Source: Anaerobranca californiensis DSM 14826
Lineage (GTDB): Bacteria > Bacillota > Proteinivoracia > Proteinivoracales > Proteinivoracaceae
Direction of reading: 5' to 3'
DNA length: 64,000 nucleotides
Assembly (NCBI RefSeq): GCF_900142275.1
Contig: NZ_FRAI01000006.1
Location: 1 to 64,000, forward strand
The translations under genes and the position numbers were made by a program. Positions within the stretch are counted from its first letter, which is position 1; each line of letters opens with the position of its first letter. The notes below the pieces were generated by a model that was not told the origin of the DNA, made no database searches, and was given only the letters and a program-made list of their open reading frames with translations. Of the stretch, positions 19,803 through 27,632 are shown in pieces.

Positions 19803-20477
19803 ATGGGGAACATTGTCAATGGTTTAGCTATTATTTTTGGTGGGATTATTGGGACATTATTTGGTAAATTAATACCTAAAAGGGTAGAAGAAACAGTTAT
19901 ATATGGTATTGGATTAGCGGTAATTGTTATTGGGATAAAAAGTATTATGGTAATAACAAATATACTCCATATTATAATTGCTATTACCTTAGGGGCAATA
20001 ATTGGAGAAATTATCAATTTAGATGATAAGTTTAATCAAGGGGCTAAGTGGTGTGAAAAACAAATAAATAAGCTGGTTAAAGGGAATATTGCATCAGGTT
20101 TGATTTATGGATCATTGATTTATTGTGTAGGACCTATGGCAATTTTAGGTGCTATAGAAATGGCTTTATTCAATGATTCTTCAACATTAATTGCAAAAGC
20201 TGCTTTAGATGGAATAACAGCAGTTGCTTTTTCATCGGTTTTGGGAATAGGAGTTGCTTTCTCTGGAATTGTAGTTTTCATCTATCAAGGAATAATATAT
20301 TTATTAGCTCAAATTTTTGGAGATTTTGCCACAGGGGAAATGATTAATTCTATTAAAGGTTTAGGGGGGATGTTAATTTTTGCTATAGGGCTGAATATTA
20401 CGAATATCACTAAAATAAAAGTTGCTAACCTTTTACCCGCCTTTTTATTTATAATTTTATTCACAACCCTATTTTAA
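19803..20477 (+). CDS. DUF554 family membrane protein (YqgA/YdfK-like)
   Basis: A 224-residue polytopic membrane protein of the DUF554 family. It has the glycine-rich start VNGLAIIFGGIIGTLFGKLIP, the charged segment EIINLDDKFNQGAKWCEKQ, the motif YCVGPMAILGAIE, and about seven hydrophobic helices. A transport role is suspected for the family but the substrate is not established. It begins 1 nt after the cysteine-desulfurase-like gene and is followed 13 nt later by a PLP racemase/aldolase-like gene, so the three form one operon. Confidence 0.85.
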   Translation: MGNIVNGLAIIFGGIIGTLFGKLIPKRVEETVIYGIGLAVIVIGIKSIMVITNILHIIIAITLGAIIGEIINLDDKFNQGAKWCEKQINKLVKGNIASGLIYGSLIYCVGPMAILGAIEMALFNDSSTLIAKAALDGITAVAFSSVLGIGVAFSGIVVFIYQGIIYLLAQIFGDFATGEMINSIKGLGGMLIFAIGLNITNITKIKVANLLPAFLFIILFTTLF

Positions 20478-20490
20478 AGGAGAGATAAAT

Positions 20491-21564
20491 ATGTATACTC
20501 CTGCAGTAATAATAAATTATGAAATTATGATGAGAAATTTAAAAGAGATCCAAGATTTATGTAATGAAAGGGGAGTAAAACTAAGGCCCCATTTTAAAGC
20601 CCATAAAACACCATACTTTGCCGATATACAAAGACAATTGGGAGCTATAGGCTTTACTACTGCAAAGTTAGCAGAAGCTGAGTTGTTAGTAAATGAAGGG
20701 TTTAGAGATATATTAATAGCATATCCCATTGTAACACTAGAAAATGTAAAGAGATTGAAGGAAATATCTAAAAAAACAAAGGTTAGTACTATTATAGATT
20801 CATTAGAAGGGGCAAGGGTTTTAAGTCAAGGATTTGGTAATCAATCTTTAGATGTGTTAATTAAAATAGACACTGGTTTAAATAGATGTGGAATTAAGCC
20901 TAATAGTAATGAAGTGTTAAATTTTGTTAAAGATATTTTAAAATTAAAAAACTTAAAAATTAAAGGTTTACTAACCCATGGAGGACATAGTTATAAAGGA
21001 AAAAATATTGAAGAAATAAAGGAGATTGCAGAAGCTGAAGGTAAAACCTTATTAGAACTCAAAGAATTTTTAGAAAGTAAAGGAATTATAATTGATGAAA
21101 TAAGTGTTGGCTCTACTCCTACTTTAAGATATCTTTTAGAAATACCGAAAATTACAGAAGTTAGGCCTGGAAATTACATCTTTAATGACTATACCCAAGT
21201 TTCTTTAAATACGACAACTATCGAAAACTGTGCATTAACAGTTAGATCTACAGTTATTAGTAGAGGAATAGGAAAATTTATAATAGACGCCGGTTCAAAA
21301 ACATTAGGTTTAGATAAAGGGACCCATGGTAGTGAAATTATTAAGGGTTTTGGCAAAATTTTAGAATACCCTGATGCAGAAATAACAGCCCTCTCTGAAG
21401 AGCATGGAATAGTAAAAAGCTCAATACTACCGGAAATTGGTGAAAAAATTACCATAATACCTAATCATAGTTGTGTTGTAATGAATTTAGCACCTTTTGT
21501 TTATTTAGAAAAAGAAGGAAAATTTTTATTATTGGAAAATAAAGGAAGAGGATTAAATTATTAG
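20491..21564 (+). CDS. D-threonine aldolase / D-serine dehydratase-like PLP protein
   Basis: A 357-residue fold-type III PLP protein with an alanine-racemase-like barrel and a C-terminal D-serine-dehydratase-like domain. The PLP lysine is expected in RPHFKAHKTP near residue 38. The C-terminal part has SEEHGIV and IPNHSCVVMNLAP, where the His and Cys match the metal ligands of D-threonine aldolases. It probably cleaves or dehydrates a D-beta-hydroxy amino acid. It is third in an operon with a cysteine-desulfurase-like enzyme and a DUF554 membrane protein; that pairing hints at amino-acid catabolism but does not identify the substrate. Confidence 0.85.
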   Translation: MYTPAVIINYEIMMRNLKEIQDLCNERGVKLRPHFKAHKTPYFADIQRQLGAIGFTTAKLAEAELLVNEGFRDILIAYPIVTLENVKRLKEISKKTKVSTIIDSLEGARVLSQGFGNQSLDVLIKIDTGLNRCGIKPNSNEVLNFVKDILKLKNLKIKGLLTHGGHSYKGKNIEEIKEIAEAEGKTLLELKEFLESKGIIIDEISVGSTPTLRYLLEIPKITEVRPGNYIFNDYTQVSLNTTTIENCALTVRSTVISRGIGKFIIDAGSKTLGLDKGTHGSEIIKGFGKILEYPDAEITALSEEHGIVKSSILPEIGEKITIIPNHSCVVMNLAPFVYLEKEGKFLLLENKGRGLNY

Positions 21565-21619
21565 GGGAGAATTAACCCTTTTAATAATGGAGAAACTAGA
21601 TTTAAAAAGGAGTGAAGAA

Positions 21620-21844
21620 ATGAAGAGAAAAATTGCACCTCCAACAGAGATGGTTTCTCCTAATTTTTCCATGAGTTTAAATGAACAAGAAGTTTTAAAT
21701 TTGACTGGAGTAACCTATCAGGATATTAACTTTAATAATAAGAAAAACAATGAAGAATTTTTTCCATTAGGTGATGTTTTTCAAGGTGATTGGTCTAACA
21801 ATTGGGCACCTGTAAATTTGATAGAAAATAAAGAACAAGAATAA
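21620..21844 (+). CDS. Hypothetical 74-residue soluble protein
   Basis: I do not recognise this protein. It is acidic and Asn/Glu-rich toward the C-terminus (FNNKKNNEEFFPLGDVFQGDWSNNW is not low-complexity), has no membrane segment or signal peptide, and contains no cysteine. The ATG at 21620 is chosen because AAAAAGGAG lies 7 nt upstream; an earlier in-frame ATG at 21587 lacks an SD. It is the last gene before a strong terminator, 55 nt after the D-threonine-aldolase-like gene. Confidence 0.6.
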   Translation: MKRKIAPPTEMVSPNFSMSLNEQEVLNLTGVTYQDINFNNKKNNEEFFPLGDVFQGDWSNNWAPVNLIENKEQE

Positions 21845-21865
21845 ATTTAAGTATTGATAGCTTAG

Positions 21866-21906
21866 GCAAGGTTTATTGAAAACAATAAATCTTGCTATAT
21901 TTTTTA
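21866..21906 (+). terminator. Strong terminator
   Basis: A 13-bp stem with one G-T mismatch pair (GCAAGGTTTATTG / CAATAAATCTTGC), an AAAA loop and a downstream T-run ends the 18665-21844 operon. Confidence 0.85.
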
Positions 21907-21915
21907 TAAAATAAT

Positions 21916-21944
21916 TTGAACTTTATTTAAGATAAAGATATAAT
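21916..21944 (+). promoter_or_regulatory. Promoter of the DUF4446-M23-bactofilin operon
   Basis: TTGAAC (21916-21921), a 17-nt spacer and a perfect TATAAT (21939-21944) lie 38 nt upstream of the DUF4446 gene. Confidence 0.75.
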
Positions 21945-21982
21945 AAAAATGTTATACAAAAAAAGAAAGTGGGAGATTAAAA

Positions 21983-22513
21983 ATGATTGACATTTTAGAA
22001 ATATTTAATAAATTCAGTCATATAATTTTACTAACAGTAACTATATTACTATTACTGACATGGCTGATATTTTTTATTGTTATAAAAAATACAAACAAAA
22101 AACTAAAAAAATATAAAGAACTAACAAAGTTTTCAAATGGTAAAAATATAGAAGAAATTTTAAGTGATTATGGTAAGAGATTACATATTTTAAACTCTAA
22201 TGTAGATCAATTAGAACAGGATTTTCAAAAACACTTAACTAAAGTGAAAAATCATCCCCAATACTATAGTATAGTTCGCTTTAATGCCTTTGATAATACC
22301 GGTAGTGACCTTAGCTTTGCCATTGCTCTCTTAGATGATAATTTTGATGGAATAGTAATTAGCAGTATTTATGGTAGAGAAGAATCTAGGGTTTATGCAA
22401 AACCAATTGAAAAAGGTAAATCAAATTACCATTTAACCCAGGAAGAGGAAAAAGCTATTCAAATAGCCAAAGAAAAAAAGAACAATTTTGCAGGAAATAA
22501 GAATTTTGTGTAG
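21983..22513 (+). CDS. DUF4446 family single-pass membrane protein
   Basis: A 176-residue protein with one N-terminal transmembrane segment (residues 13-35, LLTVTILLLLTWLIFFIVI) and a cytoplasmic domain matching DUF4446: VDQLEQDFQKHLTKVKNH, then YYSIVRFNAFDNTGSDLSFA and SIYGREESRVYAKPIEKG. DUF4446 genes are commonly found close to parB in clostridia, as here; the molecular role is unknown. AGTGGGAG precedes the ATG. It is followed by a LytM-type peptidase and a bactofilin, so a cell-envelope or cell-shape role is plausible. Confidence 0.88.
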   Translation: MIDILEIFNKFSHIILLTVTILLLLTWLIFFIVIKNTNKKLKKYKELTKFSNGKNIEEILSDYGKRLHILNSNVDQLEQDFQKHLTKVKNHPQYYSIVRFNAFDNTGSDLSFAIALLDDNFDGIVISSIYGREESRVYAKPIEKGKSNYHLTQEEEKAIQIAKEKKNNFAGNKNFV

Positions 22514-22551
22514 AAATACTAAATTTAAAGTTACTGAAAGGGGGGGAGTAT

Positions 22552-23436
22552 TTGCAGGGGAAAGATAAAAATAAATTTACAATTATGGTAATACCCCATA
22601 ATCAAGACTCACCTTTAGTATTTAAATTACCTATTACATTTTTGCAGATAATAGGTGTATTATTGCTTGGGGTAATAATGTTAAGTATAGGATTTGCTAC
22701 AAAATACGTAGAATTAGTGAAATCATTAGATGAATTAGAAACTTTAAGACAAGAAAATATAGCTAAAAGTGCTCAAATTGAATTATTGGCACAGGAGGCA
22801 GAAATTCTATTAGAAAAATTTGAAGAACTGAAGAAATTAGAGGAAAAATTACGGGGATTTACCAATGATGAATCTAATGCAGAAACAAATCAATTACGGG
22901 ATTACTTATTTGCTACAAATAGGGGTTTAACAACCCTTGATAGGGCAAATAGAAGTTTGGTTCATATCAATGAAAATATTCAAGAACAAAAAGGCTCTAT
23001 GGAAAGTATCATAAGTAATATTGAAGAACAAAATAGATTATTAAATGCAACACCCAGAGGATGGCCAACATCTGGAAGGATAACTTCTCCCTTTGGTAAT
23101 AGAAGACATCCCATAACAGGAGGAAGGGATTTTCATACAGGTATAGATATTGCCAATTCAACAGGTACGCCAATTTATGCTACTGCCCATGGTACAGTTG
23201 CTATTGCCTCCTATAAAGGTGGATGGGGTAATCTTGTAGTAATAGAACATGGCTATGGGTTTACAACTTATTATGCCCATTTGTCTAGAATCGTTGTTCG
23301 CCCAAATCAAGAAGTTTCTAGAGGCCAACTAATTGGATATATGGGGAGTACAGGGAGTAGTACTGGTCCTCACTTGCACTATGAAGTGAGAGTAAGGGGA
23401 AATCCAGTTAATCCTCGCCCTTATATGAATAAATAG
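22552..23436 (+). CDS. Membrane-anchored M23 (LytM-type) peptidase with coiled coil
   Basis: A 294-residue protein with an N-terminal cytoplasmic tail, one transmembrane helix (about 28-50), a coiled coil (about 55-165) and an M23 metallopeptidase domain. The zinc ligands are intact: H195 and D199 (HTGID) and H276 in HLH, with H274 as the catalytic partner. It could therefore be an active peptidoglycan endopeptidase, and its layout resembles SpoIIQ-like or EnvC-like proteins. The start is TTG at 22552 behind GGGGGGAG. It is 12 nt upstream of a bactofilin gene, a pairing often seen in cell-shape modules. Confidence 0.92.
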   Translation: MQGKDKNKFTIMVIPHNQDSPLVFKLPITFLQIIGVLLLGVIMLSIGFATKYVELVKSLDELETLRQENIAKSAQIELLAQEAEILLEKFEELKKLEEKLRGFTNDESNAETNQLRDYLFATNRGLTTLDRANRSLVHINENIQEQKGSMESIISNIEEQNRLLNATPRGWPTSGRITSPFGNRRHPITGGRDFHTGIDIANSTGTPIYATAHGTVAIASYKGGWGNLVVIEHGYGFTTYYAHLSRIVVRPNQEVSRGQLIGYMGSTGSSTGPHLHYEVRVRGNPVNPRPYMNK

Positions 23437-23448
23437 GGAGGGAAAAAA

Positions 23449-23838
23449 ATGTTTAAAAAGAAAGAAGAACTGGACTATGCAAAGGTAGATACTATTATAG
23501 GTAAAGAAACATCTTTCAATGGTCAGTTCAATGGAAAAGGAATTTTAAGAATAGACGGAAAGATAATAGGTGAAGTAATTCAAAATGGTGATATAATTGT
23601 TGGTGAAACAGGAATTGTGGAAGCCAATATAAAGGGAAGGCATATTACTGTTTCAGGTATTGTTAAAGGTAATATCGAAGCTTCAGGATTATTACAATTA
23701 CTTTCAACAGCAAAGGTTTATGGAGATATAAAAATATATAAATTATCTATTGATGATGGAGCTATATTTAAAGGTTGTTGTGAGATGATAAGGGAAGAAA
23801 AAACAATAGAAAAGGAAGAATCTAAAAAGGTGGTTTAG
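23449..23838 (+). CDS. Bactofilin
   Basis: A 129-residue bactofilin (DUF583), a nucleotide-independent filament-forming beta-helix protein used as a cytoskeletal scaffold. Typical features are TIIGKETSFNGQFNGKGILRIDG, repeated hydrophobic strands (GDIIVGETGIVEANI), and VSGIVKGNIEA. The tail is rich in Lys/Glu. SD GGGAGG precedes the ATG. The immediately upstream M23 peptidase is a typical client, so the pair probably localises peptidoglycan cleavage. Confidence 0.93.
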   Translation: MFKKKEELDYAKVDTIIGKETSFNGQFNGKGILRIDGKIIGEVIQNGDIIVGETGIVEANIKGRHITVSGIVKGNIEASGLLQLLSTAKVYGDIKIYKLSIDDGAIFKGCCEMIREEKTIEKEESKKVV

Positions 23839-23858
23839 GTTTAAACACCTTTTTTTTT
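23826..23858 (+). terminator. Terminator after bactofilin
   Basis: A stem formed by AGGTG-TTTA / TAAA-CACCT (one bulged G) followed by nine or more T residues overlaps the bactofilin stop codon. Confidence 0.8.
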
Positions 23859-23930
23859 GCATAAATGATAATAAAATATAAAAAAATATAAACAAGCCTT
23901 TTAAATGAATAATATAAGGGAGGTTATAAA

Positions 23931-24173
23931 ATGAGAAATATAGTAGCAGTAGAAGATGGACTTACAGATGTAAAACAAGCTCTAGAAAATGCAGGATTTA
24001 AAACAGTAAACTTGTCACAAAATATAACAAATCCTGTAGCAGTAGTAGTAACAGGGATGGATGAAAATTTTTTGGGAATGCAAACAGTGACAAATGAAGT
24101 CCCAGTAATAGATTGTAGAGCTTTAACAGCAGAACAAGTTGTTGAAGAAGTACAAAGGAGAATTGTACACTAA
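23931..24173 (+). CDS. UPF0180 family protein (YkuS-like)
   Basis: An 80-residue protein of the YkuS/UPF0180 family: an N-terminal IAVEDGLTDVKQAL-type segment, VAVVVTGMDENFLG, VIDCRALTAEQVVEEV. It is short, soluble and of unknown function in Bacillota. SD GGGAGG lies 8 nt before the ATG. It stands alone between two terminators, convergent with yyaC. Confidence 0.88.
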   Translation: MRNIVAVEDGLTDVKQALENAGFKTVNLSQNITNPVAVVVTGMDENFLGMQTVTNEVPVIDCRALTAEQVVEEVQRRIVH

Positions 24174-24198
24174 AAGAAGGGTCTATGCCCTTCTTTTA
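24171..24198. terminator. Bidirectional terminator between UPF0180 gene and yyaC
   Basis: An 11-bp perfect stem (TAAAAGAAGGG / CCCTTCTTTTA) with a 6-nt loop includes the stop codons of both convergent genes; a T-run follows on the plus strand. Confidence 0.85.
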
Positions 24199-24795
24199 AG
24201 CTTTTTTGTGGGTTTTTAATAAAGTTAGATCTAAAATTGTTGATTCCAAAGAATTAGCTATAATATTTGCCATTTTCATAACTACAGCCAAGCGGGTATT
24301 TTGTAAAACAAAATATTCCATAAAACCTCCCACGTTTACTACACCTGTTATATATATGTGGCCTACTTCCGGTAGTTCTTTTTTTACACCCGCCCCTGGT
24401 TTTAAACTGCCAATACCGACTGATATAGTACTAACATTTTCAAGGCTACCTAAACAAGCATCTATAGCTATACACAGGGGGTTTTTAAATTTTTCTAACT
24501 TTTTTAACTTTTCCTCTAAATTAGCCCCATGGACAGGCTCTTCCAGGGTTCCCATTATATAGACACTTTCGATGTTATTTAGTTTTTCTAGTTTACTACC
24601 AACTAATGGACCTAAACTATCACCGGTAGAACGATCTGTACCAATACACATTACAACAAGTTCTGACCAATCTGGTTTAGCAATATGAATAAAGTCTAGT
24701 AAGCTGTTTTTAATGGCAAAGTGACAATTAGGTGAATTACTATTAACCCTCACACTATATAGCTTTTTATCAGGTTTTCCCAATAATCCAAACAT
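24196..24795 (-). CDS. yyaC: Spore protease YyaC (DUF1256)
   Basis: A 199-residue protein of the DUF1256/YyaC family, related to the germination protease GPR group by fold. It has VVMCIGTDRSTGDSLGPLVGSKL, the GTLEEPVHGANL segment, AIDACLGSLENVSTISVG and GHIYITGVVNVGGFMEY. The GTDRSTGD stretch holds the acidic residues expected at the active site. YyaC is sporulation-associated in B. subtilis, so its presence suggests endospore genes in this lineage. ATG at 24795 has GGAGG 9 nt upstream. The divergent gene at 24941 shares an upstream region containing a perfect 14-bp inverted repeat. Confidence 0.92.
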   Translation of the reverse strand: MFGLLGKPDKKLYSVRVNSNSPNCHFAIKNSLLDFIHIAKPDWSELVVMCIGTDRSTGDSLGPLVGSKLEKLNNIESVYIMGTLEEPVHGANLEEKLKKLEKFKNPLCIAIDACLGSLENVSTISVGIGSLKPGAGVKKELPEVGHIYITGVVNVGGFMEYFVLQNTRLAVVMKMANIIANSLESTILDLTLLKTHKKA

Positions 24796-24823
24796 AATAA
24801 AGAACCTCCTAAATTTTAGCCGT

Positions 24824-24855
24824 AATAATTTTTATGTCATAACATAAAAATTATT
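24824..24855. repeat. Perfect 14-bp inverted repeat in the divergent yyaC/24941 gap
   Basis: AATAATTTTTATGT (24824-24837) and ACATAAAAATTATT (24842-24855) form a perfect palindrome with a 4-nt CATA loop. It is 29 nt upstream of yyaC and about 85 nt upstream of the divergent membrane-protein gene. It could be an operator for a dimeric regulator or a hairpin in the yyaC leader. There is no T-run typical of a terminator. Confidence 0.7.
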
Positions 24856-24940
24856 CATAAGACATAGGAAATTAAAGAAATAAATTTAACTACAAATAGT
24901 TAACTAATTATTACAGTAAGGTTAAACAGGGGGGGTAAAA

Positions 24941-25978
24941 GTGAATAGAGAATCAAGTAAAATTGCTTTAACATATGTAGGAGTAATAGTAGGAGCAGGG
25001 TTTGCCACAGGGCAAGAAATATTCCAATTTTTTGTCAGGTTTAAAAATCAGGGATATATTGGAGCTATAGTGAGCACTTTAGGTTTTATACTCTTTGGCT
25101 GGATTTTCCTTAAAATAGTATATGAAGAACCTATATATAACTATTATGATCTTCTACAAAAAGTGGTTGGTGGAAAGGTAATTAAATTGATAGATTTAAT
25201 AATAACTCTATTTTTATTAGGTAGTTTCACAATAATGATTGCAGCTGCCCATACTTTATTTATAAACTACATAATTCCAAATAATTTTATTGCTTACTTA
25301 ATTATAATTACTGCACTTTGGCTATCTTTTATTAACGGGATAAAAGGTATTATTAACATAAATGGCATACTTATACCTTTTTTATTTTTTATAGTGGTAA
25401 TTCTTTGCAGCTATAGTTTGCTATCGGAACAAACTTTCCCAACATCTACGTCCCTTATTCCTAGAAATTACCTGTTTTCTAGTGTAATTTATGTATCTTA
25501 TAATCTAATTATAGGTATGGTTGTATTATCATCACTGAAAAAGGAAATTTATAATAAAAAAACGGTAATTATTGCTCCTTTATTGGCAGGGATATTATTA
25601 GGATTGATGTTATTATTAATGATAGGAGCAACATCGAAATTGGTTTCTCCGTCAGATTTGCCGATAATGGATTTAACAATAAATCTTAATCAAATGTTTA
25701 GTTGGCTATTAATTATAGCTATAGGTATAGCTATTTTAACATCTGCTTTGGGAATTGGATTTGGATTAATAAGTAGATTAGAGGAAAGATTAAAACTCAA
25801 CTACCACTTAATGGTTGTGCTACTCCTTGTTACAGGAATATCTGTTTCACTCATTGGATTTGCTCCTTTAGTAGGTTATGTATATCCTTTTTTTGGGTTT
25901 TTGAATTTATATATTATGTTGTGTTCAATTAAATATATTTTCTGTAAAATGTTAAAATCAAAAAAAGGGTTGCTTTAG
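24941..25978 (+). CDS. YkvI-family integral membrane protein (APC-like transporter)
   Basis: A 345-residue protein with about nine to ten hydrophobic helices and the N-terminal signature TYVGVIVGAGFATGQEIFQFF, characteristic of YkvI-like membrane proteins. The glycine-rich first helix resembles unwound TM1 of LeuT/APC-fold transporters. The substrate is not known. The start is GTG at 24941 behind a run of seven G residues. A small membrane protein gene follows 50 nt later. Confidence 0.82.
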   Translation: MNRESSKIALTYVGVIVGAGFATGQEIFQFFVRFKNQGYIGAIVSTLGFILFGWIFLKIVYEEPIYNYYDLLQKVVGGKVIKLIDLIITLFLLGSFTIMIAAAHTLFINYIIPNNFIAYLIIITALWLSFINGIKGIININGILIPFLFFIVVILCSYSLLSEQTFPTSTSLIPRNYLFSSVIYVSYNLIIGMVVLSSLKKEIYNKKTVIIAPLLAGILLGLMLLLMIGATSKLVSPSDLPIMDLTINLNQMFSWLLIIAIGIAILTSALGIGFGLISRLEERLKLNYHLMVVLLLVTGISVSLIGFAPLVGYVYPFFGFLNLYIMLCSIKYIFCKMLKSKKGLL

Positions 25979-26028
25979 TGAAAAATTGATGATATGTTTG
26001 AAATAGAGGAATTATTCAAAGGGTGAAA

Positions 26029-26376
26029 ATGATGAAGAAAAAAAGTTATACTGTATTTATTTTAAATTTAATAATTTTAATTATTTTTGCAGAGATAGTA
26101 TATTCCATTATTAAAGATCAAGGGATAGATAATAAAATAATCTTAACATCCATAATTTTTTTAGGTGTTAAGATTTTTAATGATATATTAATGTTTTTAA
26201 TGTATAGAAAAAGACTTTTTAGCTATATAGAAGATTATTTTAAAGAAATATTTATTATTATTTTAGTTTCTATTATGGCAGGAGGGATTGCTTGGATTAC
26301 AGAAATAATATTAAATGGAAATGTTAAAACTACTATTTTTGCAGTTATCACATCGGTATATCTAAAAAGTAATTAA
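26029..26376 (+). CDS. Hypothetical small membrane protein
   Basis: A protein of about 115 residues with four predicted hydrophobic helices (about 8-25, 37-55, 75-92 and 98-112) and a basic N-terminus. I do not recognise the family; the layout resembles PsiE-like phosphate-starvation proteins but without a diagnostic motif. The ATG at 26029 is chosen because an in-frame GTG at 26023 lies within the SD AAGGGTGA. It sits between two transporter-like genes, in the same direction. Confidence 0.6.
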   Translation: MMKKKSYTVFILNLIILIIFAEIVYSIIKDQGIDNKIILTSIIFLGVKIFNDILMFLMYRKRLFSYIEDYFKEIFIIILVSIMAGGIAWITEIILNGNVKTTIFAVITSVYLKSN

Positions 26377-26398
26377 AAGAATTGGAGAGTGGAGAGTT

Positions 26399-27550
26399 AT
26401 GGCTCAAACTGTAAAAAAAAGGGTAAAAGCGGTTAACTTAGAGGCATTTTTAATATCAGGGGCACTTTTCCTTTTCGTTGGAACCCTAGGGTTTATAATG
26501 GGTTTTGATAATATGTTTTCAACTGTGATGAAAACTGCTCATGTGTTGTTATTGGATACAGTACTTTATATAATGGCAGTAGCTGTATTAGCAGGAGCAT
26601 GTGGGGCAGTTGCCGTTGAATTCGGTTTAATAGCTCTAATTAACAAAGTATTATCACCTCTTATGAAACCCCTTTTTAATTTACCTGGAGCTGCTGCTAT
26701 AGGAGGGATAACTACTTATATTTCTGACAATCCTGCAATAATTAGTTTAGCTAAAGATGAAGGTTTTAAAAAATATTTCAAAAAACATCAGTTGCCAGTT
26801 CTTTGTAATTTAGGGACAGCTTTTGGAATGGGCCTAATTGTAACAAGTTTTATGATATCTAGAGGTAAAGAGTTCATTATACCTGCTATTATAGGTAATA
26901 TAGGTGCTGTTATTGGTTGTATTGTCAGTGTACGGTTAATGCTAAGGGCAACAAAAAAATTCTATAATGTTAATGAAGACATAGAGGAAATAGATGATAA
27001 GGAACTTTTTGAGTATCGGGAAATAAGAGACGGCTCTATTCCCCAAAGATTCTTAGAAGCAGTTTTAGAAGGTGGTAGAACAGGGGTAGAAATGGGACTA
27101 GCTATAATTCCAGGTGTGCTGTTTATCTGCACCTTAGTTTTAATGTTAACTTTTGGACCATCACCAGAAGGTTATACTGGAGCAGCTTTTGAAGGAGTAG
27201 GTTTTTTACCATGGATTGGTAGATATTTATATCCAGTTCTTGAACCTATTTTTGGATTCTCATCTCCAGAAGCTTTAGCATTTCCTGTAACTGCTCTAGG
27301 TGCTGTAGGAGCTGCAATCGGGTTAGTTCCAGGATTTTTAGAACGGGGTTTAATTCAAGCTAATGACATTGCAGTATTTACAGCCATGGGAATGTGTTGG
27401 TCTGGTTACTTATCAACCCATGTAGCAATGATGGATGCCTTAGGTACCAGAGAATTAATTAATAAAGCAATAATATCCCATACTATAGGGGGATTGGTAG
27501 CAGGGATATCTGCAAATTTAATAATGAAATTATTATTAATGATACTATAA
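26399..27550 (+). CDS. Nucleoside-recognition (Gate) domain membrane protein
   Basis: A 383-residue polytopic protein with Gate/nucleoside-recognition features: FNLPGAAAIGGITTYISDNPAIISLAKDEGF in the first half and a repeat-like second half with FGFSSPEALAFPVTALGAVGAAIGLVPGFL. It resembles the CD0519/CD1768-type clostridial membrane proteins. The family is linked to nucleoside or other small-molecule transport; the true substrate is unknown. SD GGAGAG precedes the ATG. It is 22 nt downstream of the small membrane protein gene. Confidence 0.82.
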   Translation: MAQTVKKRVKAVNLEAFLISGALFLFVGTLGFIMGFDNMFSTVMKTAHVLLLDTVLYIMAVAVLAGACGAVAVEFGLIALINKVLSPLMKPLFNLPGAAAIGGITTYISDNPAIISLAKDEGFKKYFKKHQLPVLCNLGTAFGMGLIVTSFMISRGKEFIIPAIIGNIGAVIGCIVSVRLMLRATKKFYNVNEDIEEIDDKELFEYREIRDGSIPQRFLEAVLEGGRTGVEMGLAIIPGVLFICTLVLMLTFGPSPEGYTGAAFEGVGFLPWIGRYLYPVLEPIFGFSSPEALAFPVTALGAVGAAIGLVPGFLERGLIQANDIAVFTAMGMCWSGYLSTHVAMMDALGTRELINKAIISHTIGGLVAGISANLIMKLLLMIL

Positions 27551-27578
27551 CTAATATTTTGCATTTTAGTCCTTTTTC

Positions 27579-27632
27579 AATCATAATCTTCACTTTACCT
27601 AAATAATTTTAAGGGAGGTGAAGATTATGATT
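27579..27632 (+). promoter_or_regulatory. 15-bp inverted repeat sequestering SD and start codon of the 27627 gene
   Basis: AATCATAATCTTCAC (27579-27593) is perfectly complementary to GTGAAGATTATGATT (27618-27632). The 3' arm contains the end of the SD (GGGAGGTG) and the ATG at 27627, and the 24-nt loop contains the rest of the SD. In mRNA this hairpin would block ribosome entry, suggesting translational control by a ligand, protein, RNA or temperature. Confidence 0.7.

Noticed and set aside
24206-24562. A 118-codon plus-strand frame
   Set aside because: It is antisense to yyaC, which has clear family motifs and an SD; the antisense frame has none.
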